DNA of 64,000 nucleotides from Timonella corticicola (GTDB lineage Bacteria > Actinomycetota > Actinomycetes > Actinomycetales > Cellulomonadaceae). Location: contig NZ_JBHUOP010000002.1 of NCBI RefSeq assembly GCF_042683685.1, forward strand, positions 186,001 through 250,000, read 5' to 3'. The notes beneath the pieces are model-generated. The model saw only the letters and a list, made by a program, of their open reading frames with translations. It ran no database searches and was not told where the DNA came from. Of the stretch, positions 36,201-43,992 are shown piece by piece; the first letter of the stretch is position 1; every line of letters starts with the position of its first letter. The translations under genes were made by a program, and so were the position numbers.

Positions 36201-36951
36201 AAACGCCGTGCCTCGCGAGTTGCTCCCACTGCCATCACATCGTGGGCGCGCCGTATGGTCTACCCCGAACGGTACGGTGGTGTGTCAGATTCGCGCCCCT
36301 CATCTGGCAACGCAGGCCGCGCAGTGCGACAGCGAGAACCATGACGAACAGCGGATCTGGTCGCTCGCCGATGTACCAGCATCACCGACTCCCGGCATTC
36401 TCACCGGGCCGCGGCCAAGTGCCTTCGATCCGACCACGGTGAATGCGATGATCGTTGCTGGTGCGCGCCGCAGTGGACGAAGCACCGCCCTTGATGCGCT
36501 CGCCACGAACTGGGCTGGAACACCGTACGGTTCTCGCCATATTGCAGGCAGAGGCCACCACGTGGGCAGTGACCTTGAGGATCTGATCGGTGTGTTGGAG
36601 ACAGGCACCCCGAAGATCGCATTGATACAGATCGATGACCTTGATGTCGTCGAGGCTACACACGGGCACCTTGTTCAGCGACTGCTCGATCTGGCGCTCG
36701 GCGCGGAAATCACGGTACATGGATCGTGCACCACAGCCGCGCTGCACCAAAGTTATCGAGGCGCGCTGGCGACACTGCGCGAATACGAGAACGTGCTCCT
36801 GCTGTGCCCAGACCCCGCCAAAGACCGTGAACTTCTAGGGACATCCATCGTGCTTGCCGTCGACCCGCGCCCTCATCCCGGCAAAGCCGTCCTCATGCTC
36901 GCAGGCCACATATCGGCGGCACGAGTTGACTATGGGAAAGGTGAGTCTTAA
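33247..36951 (+). CDS. Orphan EccC-like FtsK/SpoIIIE ATPase with three ATPase modules (1234 aa)
   Basis: Residues ~1-75 resemble a ubiquitin-like or FHA-like beta domain (VTFEVVPFGTYCARRGASAP). There are two membrane helices at ~230-276. The first ATPase module is canonical: Walker A GTTGAGKS (528-535), FMLIDYKGGAGL, Walker B RIVVVVDEF, and HLILATQRPAGAV. A second (GPSLRGRTS, 834-842; LLVIDDLNAL) and third (GARRSGRST, 1072-1080; IALIQIDDLDVV) have altered P-loops without the GKS lysine. This domain order matches EccC motor proteins of type VII secretion, but no EsxA/B, EccB, EccD, EccE or MycP gene is nearby. Start GTG 33247 lacks a good ribosome site and is uncertain. Confidence 0.85.
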   Translation: MRVSDDVTFEVVPFGTYCARRGASAPELVRSLTEHLQIPHLGLGAFRVGEQALRDSDSVGSWPLVHGATLTFSSSAQPDAAALALTKHALRVDTSELVPVLDIPGIRSGSGAMNNTSRVRASIRVAYLVTRTPTPARFAWLRWFLAVAHAIESVWLTIRLYAGGIRFRDGITLHRVGHGVRARSVTHVGAANKKVTQATERYELRAPLNPTAVDRALAALATSLPEESSSSKIGLLLSALVPFTMSVVLAVVMRQPYFLLFALTGPVLALVHLVSRRRVVPGQVEIRALPAWVQRGLHGQCVEALTTLLQLAVQGTVTLTQWPLLGLSPASSRRLATPHLGDHAFAVDLSIRLLSLASGGSSAGNASTRGSTRIGLVQAADTTPDMRDGVVPTVHVVTSRPQVIYGSWLRWLAPLLRIHESSQTVPDDPHHVMLHVDSIPDLRGLSGISDSGILDRWARALTAYLTVGSATAGLPRVAPFTQVWNPRTGAPPWRAEVEDSLVIPVGVRAQGPFTIDLVADGPHMLVAGTTGAGKSEFLQSLIVATATTYSAHDVNFMLIDYKGGAGLGRCHRLPHSCGMVTDLDPGETSRALAGLRAELKRRELRFRELGVGDITEFNRTVSRVDRIARIVVVVDEFRALSEEHPEFLTKLIRLAAQGRSLGIHLILATQRPAGAVGPELRANINLRISLRVADEQDSLDVLGVKDGAYLPVEVPGRFLARTGGARPTQAQAFYLDAAPPLPQHLVTLPGARGPDTPTADVPDVIGALISAHDARFGIRATRFWSPGLPSVFTGQQDTEVLHEAQVVALGAPEDSTGHQALTWEPTLGHLAVVGPSLRGRTSSLLSLAQCSPAGTRIHWVGPVTDHNQVKRALTSASAYLVNLVDSSNPYMVHALIQIISSTRATPGPAQSRTLLVIDDLNALRTTLETYDRGSGMELVENLLKIGPAQGIACAVSTARPITGGLQSLFGQRLILASGNVDTDATNAVPRELLPLPSHRGRAVWSTPNGTVVCQIRAPHLATQAAQCDSENHDEQRIWSLADVPASPTPGILTGPRPSAFDPTTVNAMIVAGARRSGRSTALDALATNWAGTPYGSRHIAGRGHHVGSDLEDLIGVLETGTPKIALIQIDDLDVVEATHGHLVQRLLDLALGAEITVHGSCTTAALHQSYRGALATLREYENVLLLCPDPAKDRELLGTSIVLAVDPRPHPGKAVLMLAGHISAARVDYGKGES

Positions 36952-37436
36952 TCCTCGCCTGAGGCAGGTTCACGGAAGCTGATGTGCTCCACAACCGGTG
37001 GGAGCACAAACAAGACGATCGTTGCAATACCCACCGCAATCAGGGAAACGCCCAGCGGGTACATTGCCGCCTGGACACAACTGATGCCAATGAGCGCAAC
37101 AAAGATCTGCAGGGTGATGGCGGGGCCGCGTACCCACGGCTGCTGCTGCCCAACCCCGCGCGTCAGGGCGAAGATGAACCAGGCAAGAAGCAGAGAACAC
37201 ACGATCAACGCGACCGTCACGCCCACATACTCGATCTGCCCCGTGATCAGGTCGATGACGCCGATAACCGCGTACGCGAGCGCCGCAAGCGATTGCATGG
37301 CAAGTGCCACGAGCAACACCCATACCGCGCCCGGACGCCGACGCCACAACCATGCGCCCCGCGTACTCGGACCGCTGGAGGGTACCGGGTCGGAGGAAGA
37401 CGAGGGATCTTCGGAGATCGGCGGGGTGTTGGTCAT
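36948..37436 (-). CDS. Small polytopic membrane protein (162 aa)
   Basis: A disordered Ser/Pro N-terminus (1-27) is followed by RGAWLWRRRPGAVW and four membrane helices (about 36-57, 64-90, 105-125, 128-150). No family was recognised with certainty. Its stop overlaps the stop of the EccC-like gene on the other strand by 4 bases. It could be a partner of that protein, but tail-to-tail genes are not co-transcribed. Confidence 0.7.
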   Translation of the reverse strand: MTNTPPISEDPSSSSDPVPSSGPSTRGAWLWRRRPGAVWVLLVALAMQSLAALAYAVIGVIDLITGQIEYVGVTVALIVCSLLLAWFIFALTRGVGQQQPWVRGPAITLQIFVALIGISCVQAAMYPLGVSLIAVGIATIVLFVLPPVVEHISFREPASGED

Positions 37437-37850
37437 GAAAACAGTCCTTAGCGCGCGGGTTTATCGCTCTCCATTGTAGGGAGTGAATCTGAGGGTTCGG
37501 GCCTTTCAGCGGGGAGGGAAGCATCCCCTAAATGCCCCTCTTGCCACGACGGCAAAGAGCCCGCAAGGGTGCGTCCACATTCTGACACGAGGGGTGCGGA
37601 TACACCCGTTGAACGGTTGCGTCAAGAGTTAACGGGAGCCGTTTTGGCTGAAAACCCGCCGTTTTACTGCGACTTATACCACCTTTTGTTCTTGTGACAA
37701 AAACCTCACGCGTAAACGAAAAGAAATACTCCCCTAACCCTTGTGAAGCACTGCCGTAAAAGACGAAACTAGTGATTACGTGTTTCCCGTGTATCTGGAT
37801 CATTCCCCTGAGAAGAACACTCGAATGATCCCAACAAACTAGGAGTTGCA
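37437..37850. promoter_or_regulatory. Upstream region of whiB1 and of the 162-aa membrane protein gene
   Basis: 414 bases without a gene. It must hold the whiB1 promoter and, on the other strand, that of the membrane protein. The part from about 37640 on is AT-richer. I could not single out a convincing operator. Confidence 0.4.
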
Positions 37851-38099
37851 ATGGATTGGCGTCACCGCGCCGCGTGCCTCGAAGAAGACCCAGAGCTGTT
37901 TTTCCCAATCGGGAACACTGGGCCAGCGCTCCTTCAAATCGAAGAGGCAAAAGCCGTTTGCCGTCGTTGCGAAGTTGTCGACACCTGCCTGAAGTGGGCA
38001 ATCGAATCCGGTCAGGATGCTGGAGTCTGGGGCGGCTTGTCTGAGGATGAGCGTCGCGCTCTCAAGCGCCGCACCGCACGCGCCCGTCGCGCACACTGA
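37851..38099 (+). CDS. whiB1: WhiB1-type [4Fe-4S] transcriptional regulator (82 aa)
   Basis: Begins MDWRHRAACLEEDPELFFP as WhiB1 proteins do. The four cluster cysteines are Cys9, Cys37, Cys40 and Cys46 (AVCRRCEVVDTC), followed by GVWGGLSEDERRALKRR. WhiB1 in mycobacteria is an essential, nitric-oxide-sensitive iron-sulfur protein that binds sigma-A region 4. AGGAG lies 6-7 bases before the ATG, and a strong terminator follows directly, so it is monocistronic. PdtaS, its neighbour in M. tuberculosis, is found 8.5 kb to the right here. Confidence 0.93.
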   Translation: MDWRHRAACLEEDPELFFPIGNTGPALLQIEEAKAVCRRCEVVDTCLKWAIESGQDAGVWGGLSEDERRALKRRTARARRAH

Positions 38100-38117
38100 A
38101 CCGCGACCACATAACGT

Positions 38118-38160
38118 AAGGCTGAGGCGAGACCCATCAGGTCTCGCCTCAGCCTTTTGT
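38118..38160 (+). terminator. Rho-independent terminator of whiB1
   Basis: Perfect 17-bp stem (38118-38134 / 38140-38156) with loop CATCA followed by TTTTGTT, 18 bases after the stop codon. Confidence 0.95.
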
Positions 38161-38230
38161 TCGTTTTCAGGCCCTGGAAGCTGAAGCCTCTCCGAGGGGC
38201 TCGCCCTTACAAGCCAGGCTCGCTCCTACA

Positions 38231-38300
38231 ACCCGTATGGTGATTTTCCGGGAATGAGGTGGTTCTTCTTGGTTGGTGATTCCGGAAAACTACCATGGTG
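38231..38300 (+). repeat. ~66-bp inverted-repeat element, copy 2
   Basis: TATGGTGATTTTCCGG (38236-38251) and CCGGAAAACTACCATGG (38282-38298) with centre GGTGGTTCTTCTTGG. It is homologous along its full length to 28163-28230, and lies between the whiB1 terminator and the crcB stop. Confidence 0.85.
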
Positions 38301-38323
38301 GGTGCTCAGTGGCTTGCGTACAC

Positions 38324-38695
38324 TCAGGCGATCAGTGCGTAACCCGCCCACAACAGAAGCGTGCCACACACAATGTTGAGCGCCGAGATCCCCACAACCC
38401 GCGCCCACCGTCGTTCCCCGATCATGTCCCACAGCTCAAGGGCAAACGACGAGTAGGTGGAGAGACCGCCACAGAACCCCACGATCATCAGCGCCCGCCA
38501 TGCCTCTGCATCCGGTGCTGCTAGACCTCCAATCGCAAGCCCCACCACGAAACAGGCCACAAGGTTGGAGATCAGGGTTCCCCGAGCATCGTTCGGGCGT
38601 TCTCGACCTGCAAAGACCCTCGCTTCAACCCCCGAGAGCACGAAGCGCAGCAGTGCGCCCACACCACCGCCGAGCGCGGCCAACAGCCACGTCAT
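38324..38695 (-). CDS. crcB: Fluoride channel subunit CrcB/Fluc, second gene (123 aa)
   Basis: Four membrane helices typical of CrcB/Fluc, which lets fluoride leave the cell. Motifs: GGGVGALLRFVLSG, GTLISNLVACFVVGL with the conserved Asn, and GFCGGLSTYSSFALE (the phenylalanine/threonine track). Two different CrcB genes in tandem usually make a heterodimeric dual-topology channel. The ATG overlaps the stop of the other crcB by 4 bases. Confidence 0.92.
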   Translation of the reverse strand: MTWLLAALGGGVGALLRFVLSGVEARVFAGRERPNDARGTLISNLVACFVVGLAIGGLAAPDAEAWRALMIVGFCGGLSTYSSFALELWDMIGERRWARVVGISALNIVCGTLLLWAGYALIA

Positions 38696-39195
38696 TGCCT
38701 CTCCCGCTTTTCATCGAGGGCTCCAGAGTTCACGGTATCCACGTTGTGTGAGCGGGTTACGACAGCTCCGTTTGTGATATGTGCGTGGCGACGAGTCTGA
38801 TCGCGTCTGCCCACGGCTTGTCCCAGGCCCGCCCCAAGTACGCACGCGACCAAGGTGAGTGCCAGATAGCCGAGGCCAGTCAACAGATGGCTTTCACCTG
38901 CAAGTCGATCAACCAGAACGATATAGGTGGAAAACGAGGTGAAACCGCCGAGCACACCTGTTGCGAGTAACGCGTGGCGATGCGGGTGCATCCTCTTGTT
39001 CACATGGTGCACAGTGATCGCACCGATGATGAAGCAGCCCGACAGATTGATCGCAAACAGTGACAGCGGCTCGGAAAGGTTACGATTCGGCCAGATCAGG
39101 GCCGCAAGTTCTTGAATTCCATACCGAGAGACCGCCCCCAGAGCACCGCCGATAAACACGCTCATGGAGCGCATCAACATATCGTTCACGAACAC
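38692..39195 (-). CDS. crcB: Fluoride channel subunit CrcB/Fluc, first gene (167 aa)
   Basis: Four-helix CrcB protein: FIGGALGAVSRYGIQ, LFAINLSGCFIIGAI and GVLGGFTSFSTYIV. The C-terminal ~35 residues (RRDQTRRHAHIT onward) are a polar extension beyond the usual family length. GTG 39195 has AGGAG 8 bases upstream. I found no fluoride-riboswitch pattern in the 90 bases before it. Confidence 0.9.
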   Translation of the reverse strand: MFVNDMLMRSMSVFIGGALGAVSRYGIQELAALIWPNRNLSEPLSLFAINLSGCFIIGAITVHHVNKRMHPHRHALLATGVLGGFTSFSTYIVLVDRLAGESHLLTGLGYLALTLVACVLGAGLGQAVGRRDQTRRHAHITNGAVVTRSHNVDTVNSGALDEKRERQ

Positions 39196-39286
39196 CCACT
39201 CTACTCCTAGCGCGTCACACGTTTGTGATTCCTTACGCAGACGGATAGGGAAGGCGCACAGACCTCACCAGGCCCTGAAGTGCGGT

Positions 39287-40354
39287 TCAGGAGGAGCGTC
39301 GCTCCACGAGCTTGGCGGGAAGCACAGTGGTGTTTCCTGTCCGTACGACTCCATCAAGATCAAGCCCACCGTAACGGTCCTCTTCGCTGATGTACCCGAG
39401 TTGATAGAGCAACTCGAAGGTAGCCCACCTGGTCATGTCCGAAACAGGGTTGATCACGGTGGTCAGCGGTGGCTCAGTGGTCTCGGCAACACCAAGATTG
39501 TCATAGCCAACAATCGCGATGTCCTCGGGAACCCTGCGCCCATGATGTTCCAGCACCCGCAACGCCCCGCTGGCCATGAGGTCAGAGCCTGCGAAAACGG
39601 CATCGATTGTTGGGTCCTCAGCAAGAATCCGCTCCATCGCGTAGGCGCCAATCGCGCTCGTGAACTCGCCGCCGTGCATGGGCCCAGGCGCGAGCCCAGC
39701 CGCCTCAAGAGCCTGCCGCCAGCCCGTCGCGCGGTCTTCCCCAGCAGTCATATCTGTTGGTCCGGCAATGTGTGCGATATTCCTACGTCCCTGTGCGATG
39801 AGGTGTTCGGTTGCAAGACGCCCGCCACCCAGGTTGTTGGTGTCCACGACATTCAACTCTTTGAGTGGCAAGAACGGTCGACCCACAAAGACCGCTGGCG
39901 TGCGAGACTGCACAATCAGGTTCTCGAGTTGATCCTCGTGGTGGTGCGAGACCACAACCGCGCCATCAATATGGGCGTTGCCCAGATACTTACCGATCCT
40001 CGACAACGATTCACCCGGCTGAGCCATCAACAGGACAAGTTGGACGTCGGTCTCTTTGAGAGCGAGATTCATTCCACGGATGACATACGAAAAGAACGGG
40101 TCGGACAAAACCCGAATGTCTGGTTCGGGAACAATCAATCCGATCGACTCCGAACGCCGGGTCACCAGCGAGCGCGCCGCGCGGTTGGGGGTGTATCCCA
40201 ACCGCGCGATCGCGTCATCGACTGCTGCCTGTGCCTCCGGTGAGACCCGCGATCCCCCATTGATCGCGCGAGAAGCAGTAGACCGAGAGACGCCAGCGGC
40301 GGCGGCTACCTCTTCCAGCGTGGGGGTGTGCTTGATCATCGGGGACTCTTTCAT
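39287..40354 (-). CDS. LacI-family repressor, CebR-like (355 aa)
   Basis: N-terminal HTH and hinge: TLEEVAAAAGVSRSTASRAI, then NGGSRVSPEAQAAVDDAIARL and YTPNRAARSLVTRR. It is followed by a periplasmic-binding-protein-like sensor domain (IGLIVPEPD, DGAVVVSHHHEDQ, GYDNLGVAETTEPPLTTV). It closes the order binding protein - two permeases - beta-glucosidase - regulator, as in Streptomyces cebEFG-bglC-cebR. The operators upstream of the operon (TGGGAGCGTTCCCA) match the CebR consensus TGGGAGCGCTCCCA in all but one base. The expected inducer is cellobiose or another cello-oligosaccharide. AGGAG before its ATG lies in a hairpin arm. Confidence 0.9.
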   Translation of the reverse strand: MKESPMIKHTPTLEEVAAAAGVSRSTASRAINGGSRVSPEAQAAVDDAIARLGYTPNRAARSLVTRRSESIGLIVPEPDIRVLSDPFFSYVIRGMNLALKETDVQLVLLMAQPGESLSRIGKYLGNAHIDGAVVVSHHHEDQLENLIVQSRTPAVFVGRPFLPLKELNVVDTNNLGGGRLATEHLIAQGRRNIAHIAGPTDMTAGEDRATGWRQALEAAGLAPGPMHGGEFTSAIGAYAMERILAEDPTIDAVFAGSDLMASGALRVLEHHGRRVPEDIAIVGYDNLGVAETTEPPLTTVINPVSDMTRWATFELLYQLGYISEEDRYGGLDLDGVVRTGNTTVLPAKLVERRSS

Positions 40355-40358
40355 CTGT

Positions 40359-40378
40359 GGCTCCTCGTGAAAGGAGCC
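40359..40378 (-). promoter_or_regulatory. Hairpin covering the ribosome site of the CebR-like gene
   Basis: GGCTCCT and AGGAGCC (arms 40372-40378 and 40359-40365) pair around a 6-base loop in the 31-base gap after the glucosidase stop. One arm contains the Shine-Dalgarno AGGAG, so translation of the repressor could be limited by this structure. Confidence 0.55.
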
Positions 40379-40385
40379 GGTTGCG

Positions 40386-41846
40386 TTAGTTCGCGTTTCG
40401 CGCAGGAATCGTGTTGGTGCCTGCGATCTGTCCGTACCACTTGCCCGACGATTTCACGACGCGCGCCTGGGTCTCGTAGTTGACTCGGATAATACCGAAT
40501 CGCTTGTGGTATCCCCAAGCCCACTCGTAGTTGTCGAGCAATGACCACGCGAAGTAGCCGTGCACTGGAACGCCCTGCTGAACAGCGTCATACGTGGCCC
40601 GCAGGTGTAGGTCGTAGAAGTCCAGACGGTTCTGGTCGTCCACGTTGTCGAACTCATCGGCAACATCGTCAAATGCACAACCGTTCTCGGTGATGTACAG
40701 CTTGACACCTGGCTCGGATGTGTATTTGTCGTGCAGGCGTACAAGCAGACGAGTAAGACCTTCCGGCTGGATCTCCCAGTCCTGGTCCGTCACAGGAAGG
40801 CCGCGTGGGTGCACGTAGACACCGTCCGCAGCAGGGTATGGCGAACGTGTCTCACGAGTGACCACCGCATCGGTGGTGAGCGTCGTTGCCGGTGGGGTCT
40901 TCGAGACGGCCTCACCATGGTAATAGTTGACACCCAGCGCATCAATCGGCGTGGAGATGGTCTCAAGGTCGCCGTCGTGGATAAGTGCCTCGAAGCCCTC
41001 ACGCAAACCCACCTCGCCAAGGTCCTCAAGCAGGTCAACCGGGTAGGCACCCTTGAAGATCGGATCGGCGAAAACTCGGTTGAACTGGGCGTCGATGCGT
41101 CGAGCTGCGTCCACATCCTCTGGGTTGTTCGGGTCAACCGGGTCTGGAACGGTGAAGTTCAGCGTGATGCCGAGTTCCGCATCCGGGGCGGCCTTGCGCA
41201 GTTCCTGAACCGCAAGACCATGGCCAAGCAGCAGGTGGTGCGCTGCGGCAAGCCCATCCTCGGGTGACGTGCGGCCTGGTGCATGTACGCCTGCCGTGTA
41301 GCTCAAGAACGATGAGCACCATGGTTCGTTCAGGGTGGTCCATACTTTCACACGGTCGCCCAGGGCATCGTGCATCGTCATCGCGTACTCAGTGAACAGG
41401 TGCGCGGTGTCGCGGTTGGTCCAGCCGCCCTTCTCCTCCAGGGCCTGCGGCAGATCCCAGTGGTAGAGGGTCAACCACGGCAGGATGTCAGCTTCAAGCA
41501 GTGAGTCCACGAGCCGCGAATAATAGTCCAGCCCCTTCTGGTTGATTCCGGCCTTGCCGCTCACACCGTCCGGGCGCACACGAGCCCACGAGGTCGAGAA
41601 CCGGTAGGCACCGATGTTCAGCGACCTCATCAGGTCCACGTCTTGGCTGTAGCGGTGGTACTGGTCGCACGCGACATCACCGTTGTGTGCATCGGTGACC
41701 GCCCCAGGAATTCGAGCGAAGTGGTCCCAGATCGAGTCCCGACGACCATCCTCGTGCGCGGCTCCCTCAACCTGGTAGGCAGCGGTCGCAGCCCCCCACA
41801 GGAACCCGTCCGGGAGCTTGATGGTTTCATTTTGTGGTGTGGTCAT
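40386..41846 (-). CDS. GH1 beta-glucosidase (486 aa)
   Basis: Family 1 glycoside hydrolase: LPDGFLWGAATAAYQVEGA at the N-terminus, acid/base Glu174 in TLNEPW and nucleophile Glu386 in YITENGCAFDD, plus the aglycone-site FAWSLLDNYEWAWGYHKRFG. No signal peptide, so it splits imported cellobiose or cello-oligosaccharides inside the cell. Its ATG overlaps the upstream permease stop (ATGA), which shows one operon. Confidence 0.95.
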   Translation of the reverse strand: MTTPQNETIKLPDGFLWGAATAAYQVEGAAHEDGRRDSIWDHFARIPGAVTDAHNGDVACDQYHRYSQDVDLMRSLNIGAYRFSTSWARVRPDGVSGKAGINQKGLDYYSRLVDSLLEADILPWLTLYHWDLPQALEEKGGWTNRDTAHLFTEYAMTMHDALGDRVKVWTTLNEPWCSSFLSYTAGVHAPGRTSPEDGLAAAHHLLLGHGLAVQELRKAAPDAELGITLNFTVPDPVDPNNPEDVDAARRIDAQFNRVFADPIFKGAYPVDLLEDLGEVGLREGFEALIHDGDLETISTPIDALGVNYYHGEAVSKTPPATTLTTDAVVTRETRSPYPAADGVYVHPRGLPVTDQDWEIQPEGLTRLLVRLHDKYTSEPGVKLYITENGCAFDDVADEFDNVDDQNRLDFYDLHLRATYDAVQQGVPVHGYFAWSLLDNYEWAWGYHKRFGIIRVNYETQARVVKSSGKWYGQIAGTNTIPARNAN

Positions 41847-42763
41847 CCCTTAACAGCTCCTGCCATGATTCCCGCGACGAGTTGACGTCCGGCAACGAAG
41901 AATAGAACGAGCAGCGGCGCGGTCGAGATCGCCACGCCCGCCATGATTAGAGAGTAATCGTTCTGGTAACCAGACTGCAGAAGTTTGGTTACCATCGGCA
42001 GCGTCGGGTTCTGCTGGTTCAGGATGATGAATGGCCAGAAATAGTTAACCCATGAGCCAATGAACGTGAACAAGGCAAGCATCGCAGCCGCAGGGCGAGC
42101 CGCCGGGACCGCGACATGCCAAAATGTCCTGATCATTGAGGCACCATCAACACGCGCAGCCTCAACCAGTTCGTAGGGAAGCGCATTCTCCAAATACTGG
42201 GTCATCCAGAACACGCCGAAGGCTGTGACCAAACCGGGAACGATTACTGCGGTGATACTGCCGGCCCAGCCGATCTTCGTCATGACGATGAACAGAGGCA
42301 CGACACCCAACTGGACGGGCACTGCCATCGTGGCGATGACGAAAACGAGAAGCGGCCCACGACCACGGAAGTTCAACTTCGCAAACGAGTAACCGGCCAG
42401 CGTCGAGAACACCACAACCGATACGGATTGGATGACCGCGATGATGAGTGAGTTGGTGAGACCTTTGATCACAGGAATCGAACCGTCGAAGACTCGGGCC
42501 ATGTTATCCCAAAGGTTTCCCTGCGGAAGAATGCTCGGAATCACTGACTTTGAGATCGTCACCTGGTCCGAGGATGCAAGCAGCACCACGTAGTACAGGG
42601 GGAAGATCGAGATCGCGATCACGAGGCCCAAGATGAGGTACGTTACCCATCCGGGGCGCCGGTTAGCTCCGCCCACTCCTGCTGAGCCACGTCTCCGGCC
42701 AGCCCACTTCGCTGCGCTCTTTCCTGAAGTCTGCGCGATAACGGGAAGTGACGCGTTCTTCAT
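41843..42763 (-). CDS. Carbohydrate ABC permease, MalG/CebG type (306 aa)
   Basis: ATG 42763 overlaps the stop of the previous permease (ATGA); the longer frame to 42886 lies inside that gene. Six membrane helices and the EAA loop YELVEAARVDGASMIRTFWH, then VAVPAARPAAAMLALF. The C-terminus ends with LVAGIMAGAVKG, as in the CUT1 family. It forms the channel with the MalF-type partner; the ATPase must be encoded elsewhere (an MsiK-like shared ATPase is usual). Confidence 0.92.
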   Translation of the reverse strand: MKNASLPVIAQTSGKSAAKWAGRRRGSAGVGGANRRPGWVTYLILGLVIAISIFPLYYVVLLASSDQVTISKSVIPSILPQGNLWDNMARVFDGSIPVIKGLTNSLIIAVIQSVSVVVFSTLAGYSFAKLNFRGRGPLLVFVIATMAVPVQLGVVPLFIVMTKIGWAGSITAVIVPGLVTAFGVFWMTQYLENALPYELVEAARVDGASMIRTFWHVAVPAARPAAAMLALFTFIGSWVNYFWPFIILNQQNPTLPMVTKLLQSGYQNDYSLIMAGVAISTAPLLVLFFVAGRQLVAGIMAGAVKG

Positions 42764-43776
42764 TTTCCGGCCTTCCTGCTCTTCTTTTTGGACTTCTTGA
42801 CTTTCGGTGCACCTGATGTGGAGATTTTTGAAGTAATGACGAAGTTCAGAATTCCGAACGCGACGATAACAAGGAACAGGAGCCACGCCACAGCCGCGGC
42901 CCGACCAAAGTTGAGTTGGTTACCCCAACCAAGCTCATGGATGTACATCGTGAGCGTCAGCCATTGTTTATCGCCACCACCGGTTCCTTGCGCGTCGAAG
43001 GCCCGTGCTTCATCAAATATTTGCAGACCACCGATTGTGGAGGTGATGACTACGAAAATGATGGTTGCGCGCAGTTGCGGGATAGTAACCGAGAAGAACT
43101 GCCTCAAACGCCCAGCACCATCGATGATTGCTGCCTCGTAGAGCTCGCCCGGAATCGCCTGCATTGCCGCGAGGAAGATGAGTGTGTTGTAGCCAGTCCA
43201 CCTGAAGTTGACCATCGTCGCGATTGCCATATGCGATGGCAGTACCTCTGAGTGCCAGCGAATGGGTTCGAATCCTAGGAGATCAATCAGGCCGTTAGCC
43301 AGCCCATACTGGTCTGCAAATATCCGTCCGAAAATCATTCCAACAGCAATTGGAGCAACGATATACGGCAGCAGTACGCCCATGCGCCAGAAAGTCTTAG
43401 CCCGGATGTTTGCATTGAGGACAGCAGCGATAATGATCGCGGCGATCACCTGTGGAACTGATGACAGGAGGAAGATCGAGAAGGTGTTCCTGAAGGCCTT
43501 CCAGAACGAGGTCTGTCCGAGAACATCGCTGAAGTTCTGTAGTCCCACGAAGTCGCCCTGGCCGCCAAGGGTGTGCCACTGGTGTAGCGAGATATATCCC
43601 GTGTAAAGAAGTGGAAAGAGGCCGGTGATGGCGAACAGAATGAAGAACGGGGAGATATATAGGTACGGCGAGACCTTGACGTCCCAGCGGCTCAACTTCT
43701 GGCTGAACGCGATTCGGGTTGGCCTCCGATCAAGTTTTGTTCCTTGATCATTGCGTGGTGGTGACTGCACAGTCAT
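42760..43776 (-). CDS. Carbohydrate ABC permease, MalF/CebF type (338 aa)
   Basis: ATG 43776 (TVQSPPRNDQGTK) is chosen because GAGGAA lies just upstream; the frame continues to 43851 without support. Six membrane helices and the EAA loop YEAAIIDGAGRLRQFFSVTI. The basic C-terminus (KVKKSKKKSRKAGK) is cytoplasmic. It lies between the binding protein and the MalG-type permease. Confidence 0.92.
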   Translation of the reverse strand: MTVQSPPRNDQGTKLDRRPTRIAFSQKLSRWDVKVSPYLYISPFFILFAITGLFPLLYTGYISLHQWHTLGGQGDFVGLQNFSDVLGQTSFWKAFRNTFSIFLLSSVPQVIAAIIIAAVLNANIRAKTFWRMGVLLPYIVAPIAVGMIFGRIFADQYGLANGLIDLLGFEPIRWHSEVLPSHMAIATMVNFRWTGYNTLIFLAAMQAIPGELYEAAIIDGAGRLRQFFSVTIPQLRATIIFVVITSTIGGLQIFDEARAFDAQGTGGGDKQWLTLTMYIHELGWGNQLNFGRAAAVAWLLFLVIVAFGILNFVITSKISTSGAPKVKKSKKKSRKAGK

Positions 43777-43841
43777 GGGCTTCCTCTGCGGGTGCTGTAA
43801 AGCAGGGATTAAGGGGCAGAAATTAGGTGCGCTCATAGGAG

Positions 43842-43878
43842 CGCCGGGCAACCGGAGTTGTCTCGGTTGCCCGGCGCA
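43842..43878 (-). terminator. Intercistronic hairpin after the solute-binding protein gene
   Basis: A perfect 14-bp GC-rich stem (43842-43855 / 43865-43878) with a 9-base loop, no T-run, in the 216-base gap before the permease genes. Such hairpins commonly protect the binding-protein mRNA and lower permease expression. Confidence 0.75.
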
Positions 43879-43992
43879 TTGTCTAGTTACTCCTTATGCC
43901 AACGCATCCGTCAACGGCGATTAAGGAGCTCGTCAATCGAGATCGAAGGTCGATGGAGAATCTAGCCGCATTCGATGATGCGGACCGCGGCT

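Noticed and set aside
39196..39286. Fluoride riboswitch before the crcB pair
   Set aside because: I looked for the crcB-motif core and could not find it in the short upstream region.
39164..40243. 359-aa open frame on the plus strand
   Set aside because: Antisense to the LacI-family gene, whose motifs are unmistakable.
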